From contig NC_016791.1 in NCBI RefSeq assembly GCF_000244875.1, positions 4,407,001 through 4,471,000 on the forward strand: DNA of 64,000 nucleotides, read 5' to 3'. Of this stretch, positions 44,938 through 53,363 are shown one piece after another. Position numbers and translations under genes: made by a program. The notes under the pieces are model-generated. The model was not told the origin of the DNA and made no database searches. It saw only the letters and a list, made by a program, of their open reading frames with translations. This DNA is from Clostridium sp. BNL1100 (lineage in GTDB: Bacteria > Bacillota > Clostridia > Acetivibrionales > DSM-1351). The stretch's first letter is position 1. Each line of letters opens with the position of its first letter.

Positions 44938-45652
44938 CCAATTCCTCCTCATCTACATGCCATAAATAAGCATCCTCTAATTTTTCATATGGACTCATTG
45001 CTACTGCTTCTTCTACAGTTCCATAGAAATCTATTACCCCGTTTTTTAAAATACATATTTTATCGCAGAGAACTTCAACCTCATCCATGAAATGAGATGT
45101 TAAGAATATTGTGAGTCCTTGCTTCTTCAAATTTAATAAGCATTTCCATACATACCTTCTAACTTTTACGTCTAGTCCTGTTGTAAGCTCGTCCAGGAAT
45201 ACTACCTCTGGGTTAGGAATTAACCCTAGTATAATAAATAAACGTTGTTTTTCTCCTCCAGATAGTTCGCTTACAGGATTTTTAATCTTATCTTGAAGAT
45301 TAAAATCCAATAATAATTTATTGTAATCTAATGGATTTTTATAGAGAACTTCAGTTATTTCACATAACTCTTTAACTGTAATTTTTTCCTGATAATTAGC
45401 TTCTTGAAACTGAACCCCAACTTTCTGAAATAGTTGTTTTCTTTCCTTTTGAGGATTCATACCCAAGATAGATACCTGCCCACTATCAAACTTTTTTGTT
45501 CCTAAAATGCACTCTATAGTAGTACTCTTTCCTGCACCGTTGGCCCCAAGCAATCCAAATACTTCACCTTTCTTTACGGATAAACTAATATCTTTTAGCA
45601 CTTCAACCTCACCATAGGATTTATAAAGATTTTGAACTTTAATTAATTCCAT
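44921..45652 (-). CDS. ABC exporter ATPase
   Basis: A 243-residue ATPase of the CcmA/DrrA class. Walker A is GANGAGKSTT (about 36-45), the signature is LSGGEKQR, Walker B is VVFLDELTTGLD and the switch His is in LTSHFMDEVE. Note LDEL in place of the usual LDEP. AGGAGG precedes the ATG. The copied 27-bp dyad lies 40 bases upstream of its start. Confidence 0.93.
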   Translation of the reverse strand: MELIKVQNLYKSYGEVEVLKDISLSVKKGEVFGLLGANGAGKSTTIECILGTKKFDSGQVSILGMNPQKERKQLFQKVGVQFQEANYQEKITVKELCEITEVLYKNPLDYNKLLLDFNLQDKIKNPVSELSGGEKQRLFIILGLIPNPEVVFLDELTTGLDVKVRRYVWKCLLNLKKQGLTIFLTSHFMDEVEVLCDKICILKNGVIDFYGTVEEAVAMSPYEKLEDAYLWHVDEEELDDESI

Positions 45653-45692
45653 GTGTTATTCCCTCCTTCTGATAAAAGAATAACACCATGAT

Positions 45693-45719
45693 AAAGTCTG
45701 GTGTTAAAGTGTAGAGTTT
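45693..45719 (-). promoter_or_regulatory. putative MerR operator, copy in front of the ABC exporter
   Basis: An imperfect dyad AAAGTCT-N13-AGAGTTT (plus-strand reading). It differs from the copy at 46508-46534 in only three of 27 positions. Its left end is 40 bases from the ATPase start codon. It overlaps the last codons of merR. Confidence 0.7.
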
Positions 45720-46468
45720 ATATTAAATTCGTTTTTCATATATTCTAATTGTTTCAATAAACTATGGGCATTTTTTTCTGCATCACTTAAAGAAATAAGC
45801 AACTTATCACATGCCGTAACAATCTCCTCATCCTTTTTAGGTTTATTGATTACCTCTCTAATATCAATTTCTTTACTTTCTGATATGGCATTCATCATTC
45901 TTAAAATTGCTGAAAGAGAATAGTTTGCACAACGTAAGGTGCGTATTATCTTTAATCTGTTAATATCACTGTCCGTATAAACTCGATAACCATTCTGCTT
46001 TCTCTTAACAATAAGCAAACCATTCATCTCCCAATTTCTTAATGTGTCCATTGTAACTTGTATATAGTCAGCAGTTTGCTTTCTTGTGAAAAATATATTG
46101 CTCTCTTCAGAATCTATATCTGATAAAAGCTTCTTCGAAAGTTCGATGGCTTCTTCTGCATTTTTTTGCTCTTGCTTTATCTGCTTAATATAATCATTTG
46201 TACATTTGATTGCTTCTTCAAGCTCCCCCTTTGCAGATAACTTAACAACATGGATTATTTTCTTTCTAAGTCCATTTTGCAGAATCTCCACTTTAAAGGC
46301 AGTTCTGGCAAGTTTAAGCTGCTCTATATGATAGTCAGTAAATACTCTATATCCATTTGGTAATCTCCTAGCCTCGGGTATTAACTTAAGCTTTTCGTAC
46401 AAACGTACTGTGTTGGAATGTACCCCAATTCTTTTAGCTATTTCAGCTGTTTTATATATCCTATCCAT
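45704..46468 (-). CDS. MerR-type regulator with two DNA-binding domains
   Basis: A 254-residue protein. The first MerR helix-turn-helix/wing is at about 5-72 (YKTAEIAKRIGVHSNTVRLY, LPNGYRVFTDYHIEQL). A coiled segment follows (about 85-122). A second MerR-like domain is at about 127-195 (FFTRKQTADYIQVTMDTLRN, KQNGYRVYTDSDINRL), and a final coil (about 200-245). Normal MerR proteins have one domain and dimerise. With two, one chain could hold both half sites. It probably controls the exporter genes just downstream and itself. GGAGGTG precedes the ATG. Confidence 0.88.
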   Translation of the reverse strand: MDRIYKTAEIAKRIGVHSNTVRLYEKLKLIPEARRLPNGYRVFTDYHIEQLKLARTAFKVEILQNGLRKKIIHVVKLSAKGELEEAIKCTNDYIKQIKQEQKNAEEAIELSKKLLSDIDSEESNIFFTRKQTADYIQVTMDTLRNWEMNGLLIVKRKQNGYRVYTDSDINRLKIIRTLRCANYSLSAILRMMNAISESKEIDIREVINKPKKDEEIVTACDKLLISLSDAEKNAHSLLKQLEYMKNEFNINSTL

Positions 46469-46507
46469 ATTATTTTCACCTCCGTGTTATCATCATAACA
46501 CTTACGC

Positions 46508-46534
46508 AAAGTCTGGTGATATAGTGGAGAGTTT
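46508..46534 (-). promoter_or_regulatory. putative MerR operator, copy in front of merR
   Basis: Dyad AAAGTCT-N13-AGAGTTT, 24 of 27 bases equal to the copy at 45693-45719. It ends 39 bases before the merR start, the same distance as at the exporter. The -35 and -10 boxes could not be fixed. Confidence 0.7.
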
Positions 46535-46680
46535 ATTAATCCCTTGGAAAATTTGTTTATCATAATTGCTTACAGTAATTTTTATTTGTGATACGTCTTA
46601 CCGTATTACTCAAAAACTAAAAAAAGCCATTAGCATATCTCAGGAAATTTCAAATATTATAAAGTCTGCTATCTTTCTTA

Positions 46681-47436
46681 TCATAAAGCTAAATTTAAAA
46701 CAAGCAAGAACATAGTTATTAAGGAATTACTTATTCCGTGTGCCAAGTATCCACCTAACAAGCTTTTTGATTTAACGAAAATATATCCAAAAGAGAAGCC
46801 CATAATTACAACAACTAAAATTTGAAGTGGTACTAGGTATGTTATAGTAAAAGGTAACATGGTCATTCCTATATGTCTTAGTGCAAAAATTATAGTTGAG
46901 GCAGTGATAGCTGCAGTTTCCAATCCTCTCTTGGTTTTAAATATATGACGCCATATCATTAAAAAAATCGTTATTAAGAAGCTCCTAAAATAAATTTCTT
47001 CAAGCCCTGAAACAAATAATTCAAAGAATGCATAAAATATAAAGTTATAAGTATTCAATGGAAAGGAAAATGTGTAACTAAATAAATTATACTTGGCTGC
47101 TATTGTACCAAAAAAAGCATATAAAGGAATAAAAACTGTTAGAAATATTATTGTTGCTTTTATGCTGAACTTATAGTTGAGCATATTAAAGCCAAATCCT
47201 TTAAGCGGTATTTTTAAAGCAATTCCTATAAAAACAATAATAATAAATGCAAATATTGCATTCACTATTCCATTTAAAAAGAGTGAAGCAATATTGGGGT
47301 TGAGAATATTTCTAAATATAGGCAATAAATATGCTTGTACTAAGTTATTGTTCAAAAAACCGTTGATAAAGTAACTTAGAAAGAATAGTAAAGCGATTTC
47401 TACTGGGATTAATAAAATAGATAAAACTTTTTTCAT
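46681..47436 (-). CDS. CPBP family intramembrane protease-like protein
   Basis: A 251-residue membrane protein. The CPBP motifs are GLEEIYFRSFL (EExxxR, about 155-165), then LRHIGMTML and LAHGISNSL with the metal-binding His residues. About seven membrane helices. Members include CAAX proteases and bacteriocin-immunity proteins; this one sits next to an exporter, but on its own transcript. I use the ATG at 47436, 5 bases after GGGGG; an ATG one codon earlier is nearly as good. Confidence 0.82.
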   Translation of the reverse strand: MKKVLSILLIPVEIALLFFLSYFINGFLNNNLVQAYLLPIFRNILNPNIASLFLNGIVNAIFAFIIIVFIGIALKIPLKGFGFNMLNYKFSIKATIIFLTVFIPLYAFFGTIAAKYNLFSYTFSFPLNTYNFIFYAFFELFVSGLEEIYFRSFLITIFLMIWRHIFKTKRGLETAAITASTIIFALRHIGMTMLPFTITYLVPLQILVVVIMGFSFGYIFVKSKSLLGGYLAHGISNSLITMFLLVLNLAL

Positions 47437-47554
47437 CATTACCCCCAAAAAATAATTACTAAAATTCACATTATTAAAATCATCTACTTGTTTACAGAAA
47501 TTATAATATTAATTCCTGATCTTACCTATTACCTATACTATTCATATATGGCCC

Positions 47555-48034
47555 TCATTTGTGATATGTCTCATTCTTAATTATCTTAAAAGCCCTGTAC
47601 ACTTGCTCCATAAGTATAACTCTGGCCAGTTGGTGCGGATAGGTCATTTTTGAAAGACAAAGCCTGTAATCAGCAATATTTATAAGACTTTGATCTAAGC
47701 CAAGCGAGCCTCCTATAATGAATGTTATATGTGAATTCCCGGAAAGCATTATATTTTCAACCTTAGCGGAAAATCCCGAAGAAGTTATCTGTTCTCCCGC
47801 CAAGTCCAATAATATAACATAGCTTCCCTGTTTTACTCTCTTTAGTATCTTCTCCGCTTCCTTTTTCTTGACTTGACTTTCCTGTGCCTCACTGAGGGAG
47901 TCGGGTGCGTATTCATCATCTACTTCTATAATTTCGACTTCCGTGAAGCGGGATAATCTTTTGGAATACTCTGATATTGCTTCTTTCAAATACTTTTCTT
48001 TCAGCTTTCCTACAGCTGCTATTGTAATTTTCAT
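47555..48034 (-). CDS. rlmH: 23S rRNA (pseudouridine1915-N3) methyltransferase RlmH
   Basis: A 159-residue SPOUT-class enzyme. MKITIAAVGKLKEKYLKEAI, LLDLAGEQITSSGFSAKV, FIIGGSLGLDQ and the C-terminal LSKMTYPHQLARVILMEQVY are all typical. The start is ATG at 48034 with GGAGA upstream. It modifies helix 69 of the ribosome. rlmH after yycJ is a common Firmicute order. Confidence 0.96.
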   Translation of the reverse strand: MKITIAAVGKLKEKYLKEAISEYSKRLSRFTEVEIIEVDDEYAPDSLSEAQESQVKKKEAEKILKRVKQGSYVILLDLAGEQITSSGFSAKVENIMLSGNSHITFIIGGSLGLDQSLINIADYRLCLSKMTYPHQLARVILMEQVYRAFKIIKNETYHK

Positions 48035-48059
48035 TATCTTGTCTCCTAATTTCAACCTC

Positions 48060-48096
48060 AAAAAAATAAAGGAAAACCAGTAATTACTGATTTCCC
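48060..48096 (-). terminator. terminator between yycJ and rlmH
   Basis: Minus-strand GGAAATCAGT and ACTGGTTTTCC form an imperfect stem around AATT, followed by TTTATTTTTTT. It falls between the yycJ stop and the rlmH ribosome site, so rlmH needs read-through or its own promoter. Confidence 0.72.
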
Positions 48097-48111
48097 CGTT
48101 TCCATTCTTTA

Positions 48112-48903
48112 TTATATTATATTAATATGTCCTACCCTGTCCCTTAAAGCAACTGCAAGCTCAACGTCACTGCCTACTGCTATCTTTTTTTCATTTAATG
48201 CATTGTATGTTGTCTGGTAGGCAAGTTCCGGGAAATTGTTTTCACTGCTTAAATGCCCTAAAATAAACCGGGTGCAGCCTTTTTCAGCAAGGTATGTAAT
48301 TACCTTGGCCGCATTCTCATTGGACAAGTGTCCGTGATCTCCCAGAATTCTTTTTTTCAATGGCCATGGGTAAGGGCCCACCTTTAGCATCTCTATATCA
48401 TGATTAGATTCCAGCAAAACCAGGTCATTTCCTACTATATAGTCCAAAAGTTCATCACTCATATGTCCTATATCCGTTGCCGTTGTAATCCTTTTGCCCT
48501 CTGCAAAAAAGTTAAAACCTACGGGTTCCGCTGCATCATGGGGAATTGAAAATGGCCTTACACATATATCTCCGATTTCAAACTCTTCACCGGTACTGAA
48601 TGCTACTTTGTTTTCAAGCTTTACAGGCCCAAGACCGGTTTCCATAGAACACCAGGTAGACTCATTTGCATATATGGGAATATCTACTTTCCTTGAAAGA
48701 ATCCCCGCACCCCGAACATGGTCAACGTGTTCATGCGAAATTAATATAGCACTTAGTTCCTCCGGCTTTTCACCAATGGAACACAGTGCCTCAAGTATTT
48801 TCTTACCGCTCAAGCCGGCATCTATAAGAAGTTTTGTTTTTTCCGTACCAATAAAAAGAGCATTTCCGCTACTTCCGCTAAATAAACTGCAAAACTTGAC
48901 CAT
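48112..48903 (-). CDS. yycJ: MBL-fold hydrolase YycJ/WalJ
   Basis: A 263-residue metallo-beta-lactamase-fold protein. Motifs: CSLFSGSSGNALFIG, LLIDAGLSGK, ILISHEHVDHVRG (metal site), IPHDAAEPVGF and LGDHGHLSNENAA, with FILGHLSSENN near the end. WalJ homologues are 5'-3' exonuclease-like and influence cell-wall/division timing. It is 24 bases after murA. GAGGTC precedes the ATG. Confidence 0.93.
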   Translation of the reverse strand: MVKFCSLFSGSSGNALFIGTEKTKLLIDAGLSGKKILEALCSIGEKPEELSAILISHEHVDHVRGAGILSRKVDIPIYANESTWCSMETGLGPVKLENKVAFSTGEEFEIGDICVRPFSIPHDAAEPVGFNFFAEGKRITTATDIGHMSDELLDYIVGNDLVLLESNHDIEMLKVGPYPWPLKKRILGDHGHLSNENAAKVITYLAEKGCTRFILGHLSSENNFPELAYQTTYNALNEKKIAVGSDVELAVALRDRVGHINII

Positions 48904-48926
48904 TTAATTGACCTCTTTGTATATAA

Positions 48927-50207
48927 TTAATCCTCGCAAGGTACCCTGCTGATATCTGCTCCGAGAATATTCAGCTTGTGTACAAAGTCCTCGTATCCTC
49001 TATCTATATATTTGATATTCAAAACTTCAGTACGCCCCTTAGAGATTAATCCTGCAAGAACCATCGCAGCCCCTGCCCTCAAATCAGTAGCTTTTACAGG
49101 TGCACCTGAAAGCGGATTTCCACCGTCTATGACAGCAATCCTTCCTTCAACCTTAATCCTTGCACCCATCCTTTTCAATTCATCCACATACTGGAATCTA
49201 GAATCCCATACGCCTTCCGTAATGGTACTTACACCCTCTGCAAGGCTTAAAAGCACGGTGGCCTGAGGATGAAGGTCAGTAGGAAATCCCGGATAAGGTA
49301 ATGTCATTATGTTTACATTTCGAATCTTGTTTCCACCTAAAATTCTTATGAAATCTTCATCTTCCTGAACGGTAACACCCATTTCAATCAGCTTAGCAGT
49401 AAGTGATTCCATATGCTTGGGAATAACGTTTTTTACAGTTACATCTCCCTGAGTAGCAGCAGCAGCAATCATAAATGTTCCCGCCTCAATCATATCAGGA
49501 ATAATGGAATGAGTTCCTCCGCCTTTTAGGTGATCTACACCCTTTATCTTTATGACATCTGTTCCGGCACCTCTAATGTTTGCACCCATAGCGTTGAGAA
49601 AGTTAGCAACATCAACTACATGCGGTTCCTTTGCAGCATTCTCAATAGTAGTCTGTCCATTAGCCTTTACAGCTGCCAGCATCAGGTTTATAGTAGCACC
49701 TACGCTTACAACGTCAAGGTAAATTTGAGCTCCGGTTAGATTTGAGGCATCTACCTTAACAATACCATGCTCAATCTCAACACTAGCTCCCATTGCTTCA
49801 AAACCCTTAATGTGCTGATCAATAGGTCTAAATCCAAAATCACAACCACCGGGAAGTGATACCTCCGCTTTTCCGAACCTTGCAATCAATGCTCCCAATA
49901 AATAGTATGAAGCCCTCATACTTTTTACGAGCTCATACGGAGCTGTCCAGCAACTGATTTCTCTGGTGTCACATATAACGGTGTTGGCATCTTCTTTAGT
50001 AATTTTAGCACCTAATTTACCGAGTATCTCCAATAAAACTTTTACATCCTTGATATCAGGAACATTTTCTATACGGCTGATACCGTTTATGATGAGTGCA
50101 GCAGGCAAAACAGCTACTGCAGCGTTCTTGGCTCCGCTAATTGTAACTTCGCCGTTTAGGGGACATGGCCCATTTATTATAAACTTATCCAAACCCTTAT
50201 ACACCAA
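48927..50207 (-). CDS. murA: UDP-N-acetylglucosamine 1-carboxyvinyltransferase MurA
   Basis: A 426-residue enzyme that makes the first committed peptidoglycan precursor. Marks are [14 protein letters not shown], the active-site loop [16 protein letters not shown] with the Cys that fosfomycin attacks, [15 protein letters not shown] and [15 protein letters not shown]. The start is unsure: the GTG at 50207 has only a close AAGG. Its presence in the wal cluster, between yycI and yycJ, is unusual; 190 bases separate it from yycI. Confidence 0.96.
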   Translation of the reverse strand: MVYKGLDKFIINGPCPLNGEVTISGAKNAAVAVLPAALIINGISRIENVPDIKDVKVLLEILGKLGAKITKEDANTVICDTREISCWTAPYELVKSMRASYYLLGALIARFGKAEVSLPGGCDFGFRPIDQHIKGFEAMGASVEIEHGIVKVDASNLTGAQIYLDVVSVGATINLMLAAVKANGQTTIENAAKEPHVVDVANFLNAMGANIRGAGTDVIKIKGVDHLKGGGTHSIIPDMIEAGTFMIAAAATQGDVTVKNVIPKHMESLTAKLIEMGVTVQEDEDFIRILGGNKIRNVNIMTLPYPGFPTDLHPQATVLLSLAEGVSTITEGVWDSRFQYVDELKRMGARIKVEGRIAVIDGGNPLSGAPVKATDLRAGAAMVLAGLISKGRTEVLNIKYIDRGYEDFVHKLNILGADISRVPCED

Positions 50208-50397
50208 CCTTTTGTATAAACTGTCCAGGCTATAAACAGCAATACCTGTTTAATAAATCAAATGGTAAATCTGTAAATACGTCAAATTATGTAATCAATT
50301 ATTAATTGCTAAAACATTACACACACGATTTCATTATACCATTTAGATTTAAATTATTCTACCATTAATATCATATATTAAAAATTACCAATCTTAG

Positions 50398-51231
50398 CTA
50401 TTTTATTTCTTCACCATTACGTGCATTAAAATAAAATTCTTTTCCATCAGTATTTCTTATTCTCCAGGATAACCCTTCGTAAAGAGTCTTTGTTTCCTTG
50501 TCAACCCCGGTATAACCCTTAAATCCCATATCAACATTACATATGTCAATGCCTTGGTATTTAGTCATCTTTGTAATTAAAATCTGATACACGGGTATAA
50601 CATTTATATCTCTTCTTGCAGTTATACTTATAGGTTTTTTATATTGATATTTTATCCCACGTATTTCCTTATTTATTACCTGAATCTCAATAAAATTATC
50701 AAAAACCTCATATCCTTTAAAAAAACCTTTATATATTAATAGTCTTTCGTTTACTTTTTTTGTATCAGGGTAGTAATCCTGTTTGAACTCATCGAATGGT
50801 AAATCCATTTTAGAAGCCAATACCTTGAACTTTGCATTGATACCTTCTTTGCTGTCGGTATAAACTTTCACACTGTTTTCGCCAGCGCCTGTATACTCAA
50901 AGCCCGAATCCGATGTGAACACAAGCTTATTCGTATCCTTTGTATATGTATCATTCCCTGATTTTACATATCCTTCCCCAAGCAATACCTCAGCTATCTT
51001 TGACTTTTTTAAGGGTCTTTCTTCATATTGGAGTATGTAATCTTTGCCTTTATATTTGGGTATGGGACATTCTACATTTATACCGTTTTTAGCCATAATT
51101 AGTCCCGTATTAGTTATAGTTTGCTGCGATACCTGCTCAACCTTAATATTTTTATACCAGGCGAAAGCCAAAACTATATTCAATATTGTAAATACTACTA
51201 TTAAAATTATCTTGGCTCTTTTCCAGTCCAT
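50398..51231 (-). CDS. yycI: YycI-like WalK regulator
   Basis: A 277-residue protein with one N-terminal membrane helix (AKIILIVVFTILNIVLAFAWY) and a large extracytoplasmic domain. Position (after yycH, downstream of walK) and topology match YycI, which holds WalK inactive together with YycH. The extracellular part has repeated YKGF- and EGL-type strands (EGLSWRIRNTDGKEFYFNA at the end). GGGAGG precedes the ATG. Confidence 0.85.
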   Translation of the reverse strand: MDWKRAKIILIVVFTILNIVLAFAWYKNIKVEQVSQQTITNTGLIMAKNGINVECPIPKYKGKDYILQYEERPLKKSKIAEVLLGEGYVKSGNDTYTKDTNKLVFTSDSGFEYTGAGENSVKVYTDSKEGINAKFKVLASKMDLPFDEFKQDYYPDTKKVNERLLIYKGFFKGYEVFDNFIEIQVINKEIRGIKYQYKKPISITARRDINVIPVYQILITKMTKYQGIDICNVDMGFKGYTGVDKETKTLYEGLSWRIRNTDGKEFYFNARNGEEIK

Positions 51232-51303
51232 TTATCCTCCCTCTGGTCATTATGTAATTATTTCCCGTTACACCCTGTTATAATCATTTTTTTTAATTCT
51301 TTT

Positions 51304-52809
51304 TTATTTTTCGCTTAATGGTACTACATACCTACCATTGTCATCGGTATAAAGAACAAAACTTGGTGCTATATGTTCTTTAAGAGCAGAATTTGACAAT
51401 ACATAATATATCCCGAAATTCTTAACAGAAATATCTTTGTTGCTTAGCTCCGGATATTTTTCAAATGCCTTTGAGTACATATATTGGAATGCCCATTGAT
51501 AATTTAACGGTTTTCCTGTTTTAAACTTAATAGGTATCATTTGACAATGGACTACTCTCTTTGAGTTTGCTTCAATAATAATACTGTTTTCCTGGTTATC
51601 CATACCTTTTGCAACTGAATAGTCCTTCAACATCACGGGAACCTCCCCATACTGTTCGTTTACCATGACAGCGTAGTCAAACTTAAATATATAGGAGTTT
51701 GACTTTTCCTCAATAGAGCTAAGATATACATTTACTTTAGAGAGAAAGTTATTTTGTTTGTTAACATCTATAATAAACTCTATTGCTTTCTTATAGGCAT
51801 CCAATAACCTAAGATTATAGGCTGATGTCTGACTCCCTGTGTACTTATATTCCAGAACCGAGTTTTTGTATAACCGATACACGATGTCAAGTCTTTTAAA
51901 AACCACTGAACCATTGATGTCCCTGTCATAGTCATAATCCCTGCTTGACTCTCCGAACAGCTCTAAAGCAATCTTTTCATAATCTTCATAATCCAGAGAC
52001 TTTAAGTCTGTTTCATCCATCCCTGAAAAAGTTGAACATGTGATGCTGGGATACACTTCATCAGTATTATCAAGCATGGGACCAAGCATATCATTTGGAA
52101 AATTTATTTCTTCGGATTTTCCCCACTTTTCAGCAGCAGTTTGATAATTTTTTGATGCCGGGTTATCTTTGAGGATATTATGCATTTCTGTAAATTCCTC
52201 ACTTCTCAATGAATTAATCTTATTTATCAAGCTATATGTATATATATTCTTGTCATCTCTGATATAAAGAGTGTCGCTGTATCCGTTATCCGGGTCATCC
52301 GGACATATGATTATCTTATAAATGCTTGAAAGGCCATCTCCTGCAGAAGGCTTGAGATTTAACACCCATTTAACAATATCTATCGGAACAGATGTCTTAA
52401 ACTCGAGCATATAGGGTTTACTGGCTGCCATTTTACCCCACAACTTATCATTATAGAGTTGCGTCTTTTGGGGTTTGTTATCAAGAGCTTGAGCCAAATA
52501 CAGCTTAGCTCCATCCCAAATACTGTTATAATCCTTTGACCCATTGGGGATAATAAAATGATCTCCATCAAAGTCTGTTGACAGCACAATTCTTGAAGGT
52601 AAAAGATACTTTGATTTTGTGTCCTCTACCGATATCTGTAATGCAATTTTGGAATCAGAAAAAAGAGACGATAAAAAAGGGAAACTGCTGGATTGAGTAC
52701 TCCAGAGAATTCCCACCTGTACTACGCAAAGAACTATTAAGAATATCAAAAAAACTGTTTTAAGCTTTTCGAAATAAAATCTTACTTTATAAGAACTTAA
52801 TTTTATCAT
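51304..52809 (-). CDS. yycH: YycH-like WalK regulator
   Basis: A 501-residue protein with a membrane helix near residues 15-33 (KTVFLIFLIVLCVVQVGILW) and a long outer domain. Overall layout fits YycH: a first domain of about 200 residues, then a second with the KRLDIVYRLYKNSVLEYKYT segment and a Tyr-rich C-terminus. It would contact WalK in the membrane. It is 6 bases downstream of the unknown secreted gene, so they are co-translated. Confidence 0.85.
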   Translation of the reverse strand: MIKLSSYKVRFYFEKLKTVFLIFLIVLCVVQVGILWSTQSSSFPFLSSLFSDSKIALQISVEDTKSKYLLPSRIVLSTDFDGDHFIIPNGSKDYNSIWDGAKLYLAQALDNKPQKTQLYNDKLWGKMAASKPYMLEFKTSVPIDIVKWVLNLKPSAGDGLSSIYKIIICPDDPDNGYSDTLYIRDDKNIYTYSLINKINSLRSEEFTEMHNILKDNPASKNYQTAAEKWGKSEEINFPNDMLGPMLDNTDEVYPSITCSTFSGMDETDLKSLDYEDYEKIALELFGESSRDYDYDRDINGSVVFKRLDIVYRLYKNSVLEYKYTGSQTSAYNLRLLDAYKKAIEFIIDVNKQNNFLSKVNVYLSSIEEKSNSYIFKFDYAVMVNEQYGEVPVMLKDYSVAKGMDNQENSIIIEANSKRVVHCQMIPIKFKTGKPLNYQWAFQYMYSKAFEKYPELSNKDISVKNFGIYYVLSNSALKEHIAPSFVLYTDDNGRYVVPLSEK

Positions 52810-52815
52810 AATATT

Positions 52816-53256
52816 TTAAAATTTATCTAAAAGCCAATTACGGATATTATCTAACAAACTCTTCTTTTCTGCAGCGTAAATTATAGTGTAATCCTTGGTT
52901 TGCGGATCGTCTTTGGTAGCCTTAGTATAAGCTATAACCTTGATATGATTTTCACCTTTATATTTTAGTTCAACGTTCTTACCAAACAGCTTACTGCTTC
53001 CGACTTTAAAGGTTAAATCTCCGTCAGTTGTCTCAAGAGGCTGGAACTTCTCAGTAACTTTATCCCAGTATTCAAACTCAATAAAAGTTTCATCATAAGT
53101 ACACACGCCACAAATTGAAAACACGGGCTTTTCTACTACCTCATTGCCGTCTGGTCTAGTAATCTTGACAATATTTGAAGCTGCCATTGCAGGTACGGCG
53201 AATAAAGCTGTTAATACAGAAACTATTATAATAAAAATCAGTATTTTTGATTTCAT
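52816..53256 (-). CDS. unknown secreted protein within the wal operon
   Basis: A 146-residue exported protein I cannot place. A signal peptide is clear: MKSKILIFIIIVSVLTALFA then a probable cut after AMA. The mature part is an Ig-like beta domain (IVKITRPDGNEVVEKPVFSI), with a Cys pair CGVC (about 49-52), then FIEFEYWDKVTEKFQPL and HIKVIAYTKA. It ends in a short amphipathic helix (LLDNIRNWLLDKF). ATG at 53256 follows GAGGTGA. It is between walK and yycH, where no gene is found in Bacillus. Confidence 0.75.
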   Translation of the reverse strand: MKSKILIFIIIVSVLTALFAVPAMAASNIVKITRPDGNEVVEKPVFSICGVCTYDETFIEFEYWDKVTEKFQPLETTDGDLTFKVGSSKLFGKNVELKYKGENHIKVIAYTKATKDDPQTKDYTIIYAAEKKSLLDNIRNWLLDKF

Positions 53257-53363
53257 ACTATCACCTCGAGAAAAAAACAACTATTTGTACTATTTCCCAG
53301 TACTATATATTTATTATAATACAAATTCTGTTACAATTCCATTACATGGCATTTAAAAAATAT

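Noticed and set aside
46560-46680. Possible second piece of the chemotaxis receptor beyond merR (plus-strand SQEISNIIKS-like reading)
   Set aside because: The reading is on the wrong strand and too short to be told from chance in AT-rich DNA.
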